NCBI RefSeq assembly: GCF_900104385.1
Contig: NZ_FNJA01000004.1
Location: 310,001-374,000 of the forward strand
DNA: 64,000 nt
Direction: 5' to 3'
From: Rhodoferax sp. OV413
Lineage (GTDB): Bacteria > Pseudomonadota > Gammaproteobacteria > Burkholderiales > Burkholderiaceae_C
The notes below the pieces were generated by a model. The model was not told the DNA's origin. It saw only the letters and a list, made by a program, of their open reading frames with translations, and ran no database searches. This document shows positions 62,692 through 64,000 of the stretch, piece by piece (position 1 is the stretch's first letter; every line of letters begins with the position of its first letter). A program made the position numbers and the translations under genes.

Positions 62692-63762
62692 TCAGAAGCT
62701 GTGACGAATGCCCAGATCCAGGCCGGTCCAGGTGGCGTTGGCCACGCCCGTGACCCCACCACCCGTCAATGCGGCACCGTTGCGGTTTTGCAGCCGCGAG
62801 TAGGTGGAATAGACCGCCGTGCGCTTGGACAGGTTGTAGACATAACCCGCGGCCATCTGGTTGGCACTGCGCCCGCTGGCCGAGTTGTCCTTGACGCGTG
62901 AGTAGGAGATGGGGATGTACCCAAGCCCCAAGTTGATCTGGGTGCCCAGCATCCATCCATGGGATCGGTTCGGTGCAGCGACCACCTCCTTGTCGTCGCG
63001 AAACACCAATGCCATGGCTTTGACGGCGCCGAACTGGTAGCTCGCGCCCGCACTGCTCGTGGTGACATCGCCACTGTTCAAGTTGGTCACGCCGTGGGAG
63101 ACAGCAAAGCTCACACTGTCTTGCGCGTAACCCAGGCGAATACCGGCATATTTGCCGTCCTTGCGGGTGGCCGGCGTAGCGGCGGTATTTTCCGCAAAAG
63201 CGTACATGGCCTGGCCATAAAAGCCATTCAAACCAGGCAGAACGTAGCCAAGGCTATTGGAGGCACGAACCGCCGTCTGCACCGTGGACACCCGTGTCAA
63301 AGCCCCTTGCGCCACGTTGTTGACCGACCCCGCGCCGGCGCTGCCGAACGGATCGAAGGCGCTATGGTTCCAGTAGGTAGGAACAAAATCACGGCCCAGC
63401 CTAAGCTCGCCCCAGGTCTTGGACAGCAGGCTCACCGTAGCACGGCGGTTGAAGGTCAGCCCGCCGCCGCCCGTCGTCGTCAGGTTGTCGGTACTGGTCA
63501 GCGCACCGGCACCTGTGTCCATGTTCAGGCCAGCGTCCAATACGAAGCCCGCCGACAGCCCATCACCCAGATCTTCCGTGCCCCGAAACCCGATGCGGCT
63601 GAACTGGTGGCCACCCACGCCGTTCAGACGATGCATGCTGGCGCCGCCCTGCTGGGCACGCTGTAAGGTGACATCCAGAATGCCGAACACGGTGAGGGAC
63701 GTTTGGGCATGGGCGGCGCCTGCGGCAACAAGGGTCAAGGCAGTGGCAAGTTTTTTCTTCAT
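62692..63762 (-). CDS. general bacterial porin (Burkholderiales type)
   Basis: This 356-residue outer-membrane protein has a signal peptide (MKKKLATALTLVAAGAAHAQ, cleaved after AHA-Q). The first strand is TSLTVFGILDVTLQRAQQGG, the usual start of Comamonas/Burkholderia porins. Internal strands include SRIGFRGTEDLGDGLSAGFV, GELRLGRDFVPTYWNHSAFD and VYSTYSRLQNRNGAA. The last residue is Phe (DLGIRHSF), the outer-membrane targeting signature. It forms a trimeric 16-stranded channel for small solutes. It likely starts the porin-tannase operon. Confidence 0.93.
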   Translation of the reverse strand: MKKKLATALTLVAAGAAHAQTSLTVFGILDVTLQRAQQGGASMHRLNGVGGHQFSRIGFRGTEDLGDGLSAGFVLDAGLNMDTGAGALTSTDNLTTTGGGGLTFNRRATVSLLSKTWGELRLGRDFVPTYWNHSAFDPFGSAGAGSVNNVAQGALTRVSTVQTAVRASNSLGYVLPGLNGFYGQAMYAFAENTAATPATRKDGKYAGIRLGYAQDSVSFAVSHGVTNLNSGDVTTSSAGASYQFGAVKAMALVFRDDKEVVAAPNRSHGWMLGTQINLGLGYIPISYSRVKDNSASGRSANQMAAGYVYNLSKRTAVYSTYSRLQNRNGAALTGGGVTGVANATWTGLDLGIRHSF

Positions 63763-63845
63763 GGTGGTCTCCGTTGTAAATTTTTTAGGCGTGACTGCAC
63801 GGGCGCAGCGCGGGAGCTGCGTCTTCTTTGGTAGTGCGAGGGGTT

Positions 63846-63870
63846 TAGGTCCGAACGCTGTGCGGACCTA
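63846..63870. other. inverted repeat upstream of the porin gene
   Basis: TAGGTCCG at 63846-63853 pairs with CGGACCTA at 63863-63870 around a 9-nt loop. It lies between the nitroreductase 3' end and the porin start. No U-run follows on the minus strand, so it may be an operator or a weak 3' hairpin. Confidence 0.45.
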
Positions 63871-63903
63871 GGGGTTCAAGCCGAAAGAGGCCTGTGTTCG
63901 ATG

Positions 63904-64000
63904 TCAGAGAATCTGGGCAACCTCATCGAAGCCCAGCCTCGGGCCCCGCGGATGGTTGCCCGCTGGGTCACCAAAACCCAGGTTCACGAGGAAGTTGGTT
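63904..64000 (-). CDS. nitroreductase-family protein, RutE/malonic-semialdehyde-reductase-like (3' end only)
   Basis: On the minus strand an open frame enters from the window edge and ends at a TGA at 63904-63906. The ~31 visible residues include [13 protein letters not shown], then [16 protein letters not shown]. This resembles the C-terminal signature (NLGYGD...PRxPRL.FDE) of the RutE-type nitroreductases, FMN enzymes that reduce malonic semialdehyde or 3-hydroxypropionate precursors. Only the C-terminus is here, so the assignment is provisional. It would be transcribed toward the porin gene. Confidence 0.55.
   Translation of the reverse strand, partial: TNFLVNLGFGDPAGNHPRGPRLGFDEVAQIL

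Overview
The window is a high-GC chromosomal segment of a Gram-negative betaproteobacterium. It most resembles the Comamonadaceae (Rhodoferax/Polaromonas-like). The basis is the Burkholderiales-type trimeric porin, the queE-queD and urease gene arrangements, the intracellular PHB depolymerase with a cysteine nucleophile, and a roughly 55-bp repeat (nine candidate copies) of a kind I associate with that family. The genus is an inference.

Layout: (1) 1-8.9 kb holds a truncated class II glutamine amidotransferase, dCTP deaminase (dcd), guanine deaminase (guaD), a Sel1-repeat protein, a membrane-anchored unknown, a flavin-reductase-like protein, an orphan cheW plus chemoreceptor pair, and a LuxR-type response regulator. 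(2) 8.9-17.5 kb is a nitrogen region. An 1165-residue fusion of an NCS1 (purine/cytosine permease-like) transporter, a Cys-rich segment, a histidine kinase and a receiver is divergent from ureA-hupE-ureB-ureC-ureE-ureF-ureG. A good sigma-54 promoter and an odd leader with repeated ureA-like starts lie between them. No ureD is present. (3) 17.6-18.8 kb carries queE, queD and tRNA-Ser(UGA).

(4) 19.1-48.7 kb is a surface-polysaccharide cluster, visibly richer in A+T and all on the plus strand. An ABC exporter (wzm, and wzt with a C-terminal glycan-binding domain) is followed by a methyltransferase, acyltransferases and dTDP-3-amino-sugar genes (fdtA- and fdtB-like). A giant three-module glycosyltransferase, an epimerase, a GT2 enzyme and a second GT4-RgpF enzyme come next. 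The second GT4-RgpF enzyme is followed by a decayed copy of the epimerase, so a two-gene cassette has been duplicated. Then come another glycosyltransferase, three large membrane proteins of GT-C type, an FAD-dependent mutase-like protein, a GT2 enzyme, a flippase-like membrane protein, and gmd-fcl for GDP-L-fucose with a final GT2. The likely product is an O-antigen or similar glycan containing fucose and a 3-amino-3,6-dideoxyhexose, polymerised in the cytoplasm and exported by Wzm/Wzt. The GT-C block may decorate it in the periplasm from polyprenyl-linked sugars.

(5) 48.6-64 kb is ordinary core genome: an MFS transporter, aroC, a cupin, a glutathione transferase, PHB depolymerase, a CBS protein, a PAP2 phosphatase, RidA, a PAS-GGDEF diguanylate cyclase, a YihY protein, DUF2069, a GlcD-type FAD dehydrogenase, thyA-folA, a tannase-family lipoprotein, a porin and the 3' end of a nitroreductase.

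The most unusual items are the transporter-kinase fusion beside urease, the reiterated ureA start in the urease leader, the tandem glycosyltransferase/epimerase duplication with a pseudogene, the QueD lacking its catalytic cysteine, and the repeat family, several copies of which lie inside coding sequence. All assignments come from reading sequence and motifs; no database search was run.
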